Positions 62,855-64,000 of a stretch of 64,000 nucleotides of DNA are shown here, one piece after another (within the stretch, counting starts at the first letter, position 1; each line of letters starts with the position of its first letter). Source of the stretch: G963677485 sp942492855 (GTDB lineage: Bacteria; Armatimonadota; HRBIN16); contig OW818647.1 in the NCBI GenBank assembly GCA_942492855.1, positions 868,001 to 932,000 on the forward strand. The letters run 5' to 3'. Under the pieces are notes generated by a model that worked only from the letters and a program-made list of their open reading frames with translations, was not told the origin of the DNA and did no database searches. The translations under genes were made by a program, and so were the position numbers.

Positions 62855-63082
62855 GCACCCACGAAGTGGGTAAGATTCTTATAGCCACGGGTAAGCGCCA
62901 GCGCAACCCGTGGAAGGCAACCGGAAACCGTCTACCCCAAAGTGGGTCGTCTTCGGTGACTTGATAAAACGGCTACCGCGAATAGGTGCGACCCACTTCG
63001 GGGTAGGGATGATGCGCCGCTGTCCAGGGGTATCGCTTCGCTCACCCCTGGCTATAAGCACTGCTACCCACTTCGTGGGTGC
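62855..63082. repeat. Three-tier nested palindrome in a 510-base gene-free gap
   Basis: The outer arms are GCACCCACGAAGTGGGTA (62855-62872) and its perfect complement (63065-63082). The middle arms are CTTATAGCCACGGGT (62878-62892) and ACCCCTGGCTATAAG (63044-63058), with one mismatch. The inner arms CTACCCCAAAGTGGGTCG (62932-62949) pair with 62989-63006, with one mismatch. Several arms are themselves self-complementary (CCCACGAAGTGGG). No coding frame inside is credible. Confidence 0.8.
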
Positions 63083-63133
63083 CCGTAGGGATGCTTGAAG
63101 GCAATGCACCTATGCTGAACAGAAACTTGTCAG

Positions 63134-63139
63134 TATAAT
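63134..63139 (+). promoter_or_regulatory. Candidate -10 box for the last gene
   Basis: A perfect TATAAT lies 55 bases before the ATG at 63194. No convincing -35 box is visible 16-18 bases upstream. Confidence 0.35.
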
Positions 63140-63193
63140 CTGATGGCTGAGTAATTACAAACTTGCTTGATCTGGCCACTTAGGAGGCTTCGT

Positions 63194-64000
63194 ATGAAAT
63201 CACCTGTAATACGTGTATGTGCCATCGTGCTCTGGACACTCATGGTCGTGCTATCAACCCACATTTCATCGGCAGCACCAGCGAATGATACCACGGGATG
63301 GTCGAAGCAAGTGTACAGCTCTGTCGTTCAGGTCAAGGCGACGAAACCAACTCTGAAGCTGTCACTGCAAGCGGCCAAGAAGCAGGCTGTATCCAACATA
63401 CTAGCGGCCTTCGGTAAAGCCCCAATTGACAGTTTCGTAAGTGGCCAGGACTTACTAAAACACACAAAACTACGCACACTGCTGGAAAAAACAGTTGTTG
63501 ATAGTGGGCTTTTTAAAAGCGTGACGCTGAAGGTGGCTGGCACGCCTTACGTCAAGGTGAGTGTGGTGATACCCGCCAAGAAACTACTGCTGCCTGCCCT
63601 GAATTTCTACCGCAAACTGGGATCCTCTGAGCATACAAAATCGCTGACCATGAAGATTTCATCTCGCGGTGGTGGTCGAGTGATGGCCGAGAAGTCGGTA
63701 GGTGAAAAGTCGATAGGCGATGAGCCCTCCGTCGGCCCTTATTCGTCCTTGATCGTGGACGCTTCAGGGCTGGGTCTCAAGCGTGCTATGAGCCCCAAAA
63801 TCCGTCGAGAGGATAAGTCCGAGGTCTGGGGAACCGTAGAGGTCGACCCCGACTTCGTGCTTGAAACGGGCATCGTCTCCTACACAGCATCAATGGCCGG
63901 CGCGGTGCGCGATCCCCGAGCGGGTGATAATCCGCTGGTGATCGAGGCGATTGGCATTTCTGGCGGCAAGTTTATGTGCGACCCAGTGATCAGTGATGAC
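63194..64000 (+). CDS. LPP20-like secreted protein, N-terminal part, cut by window edge
   Basis: A frame of 269 codons is open to the right edge. The signal peptide is VCAIVLWTLMVVLSTHISSA, followed by the mature start APANDTTG. The segment YSSLIVDASGLGLKRAMSPKIRREDKSEVWG, then VDPDFVLETGIVSYTASMAGA and GDNPLVIEAIGISGGKFMCDPVISDD, match a conserved module in LPP20-type lipoprotein-family proteins (typical text: GLIVDARGLG...MSPKI...VYG). No lipobox Cys is seen. AGGAGG lies 7 bases before ATG 63194. The function of the family is not settled. A related curli/flagellar assembly role (FlgO-type) is known for some LPP20 proteins but cannot be assigned here. Confidence 0.75.
   Translation, partial: MKSPVIRVCAIVLWTLMVVLSTHISSAAPANDTTGWSKQVYSSVVQVKATKPTLKLSLQAAKKQAVSNILAAFGKAPIDSFVSGQDLLKHTKLRTLLEKTVVDSGLFKSVTLKVAGTPYVKVSVVIPAKKLLLPALNFYRKLGSSEHTKSLTMKISSRGGGRVMAEKSVGEKSIGDEPSVGPYSSLIVDASGLGLKRAMSPKIRREDKSEVWGTVEVDPDFVLETGIVSYTASMAGAVRDPRAGDNPLVIEAIGISGGKFMCDPVISDD

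Noticed and set aside
8883..63193. CRISPR array or tRNA genes in the intergenic spaces
   Set aside because: Repeats are palindromic and irregularly spaced without unique spacers of constant length. No T-loop (GGTTCGAATC-type) with matching acceptor stems was found.

Overview
The window (about 54% GC by eye) looks like chromosome of a diderm, saccharolytic environmental bacterium. Armatimonadota is the best guess. The inference rests on tandem DUF4838 proteins, a dockerin-tailed DUF5722-like glycosidase, a GH38 alpha-mannosidase, a CheC/CheX/CheD-type chemotaxis set, a darA-holB pair, and intergenic spaces full of short GC-rich palindromes. I saw no 16S, tRNA or other phylogenetic marker that would settle it.

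Layout. 1-8381 (minus): an envelope locus with a small secreted protein, an Ig-like-domain protein, a LysM-secretin, a BcsB-like protein and the start of a TPR protein that runs off the left edge. 8481-8840 (minus): a short separate transcription unit with a structured leader, a 55-codon membrane ORF and a terminator. 9528-31002: carbohydrate metabolism, with GH38 alpha-mannosidase, an alpha/beta hydrolase, a Gfo/Idh/MocA oxidoreductase, two tandem paralogous secreted proteins (the first frameshifted), a fucose/arabinose-isomerase-like protein, three tandem DUF4838 proteins and L-rhamnose isomerase, plus tatA-secG. 31184-41811 (plus): a receiver-PAS-histidine kinase and a full chemotaxis operon (MCP, cheW, cheA, cheR, cheY, cheX, cheC, cheD, cheB) with no flagellar gene. 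41930-43810 (minus): a FlaA1/CapD-type nucleotide-sugar dehydratase. 44190-46201 (plus): darA, holB and a PAP2 phosphatase. 46213-48086 (minus): a uroporphyrinogen-decarboxylase-family gene with an in-frame amber codon, coupled to a RibD-like reductase. 48577-55619 (minus): the complete F-type ATP synthase operon, atpI-like-B-E-F-H-A-G-D-C, ending at a strong terminator. 55685-56122 (minus): an OsmC-family protein. 56974-64000 (plus): the dockerin-tailed glycosidase, a GH43-like beta-propeller, a membrane acyltransferase, a nested-palindrome repeat and the start of an LPP20-like secreted protein.

How parts may work together. The sugar isomerases, GH38, GH43-like, DUF5722-like and DUF4838 proteins fit degradation and use of plant or algal heteropolysaccharides containing rhamnose, fucose or mannose. 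The left-edge locus fits export of a polysaccharide or surface polymer through the outer membrane, with a secretin beside a BcsB-type periplasmic subunit. This is the best candidate for an undescribed system. The other unusual aspects are the modular, locally duplicated palindromic repeats, a secG 3'-end duplication around a 31-bp inverted repeat, and two probably disrupted genes.
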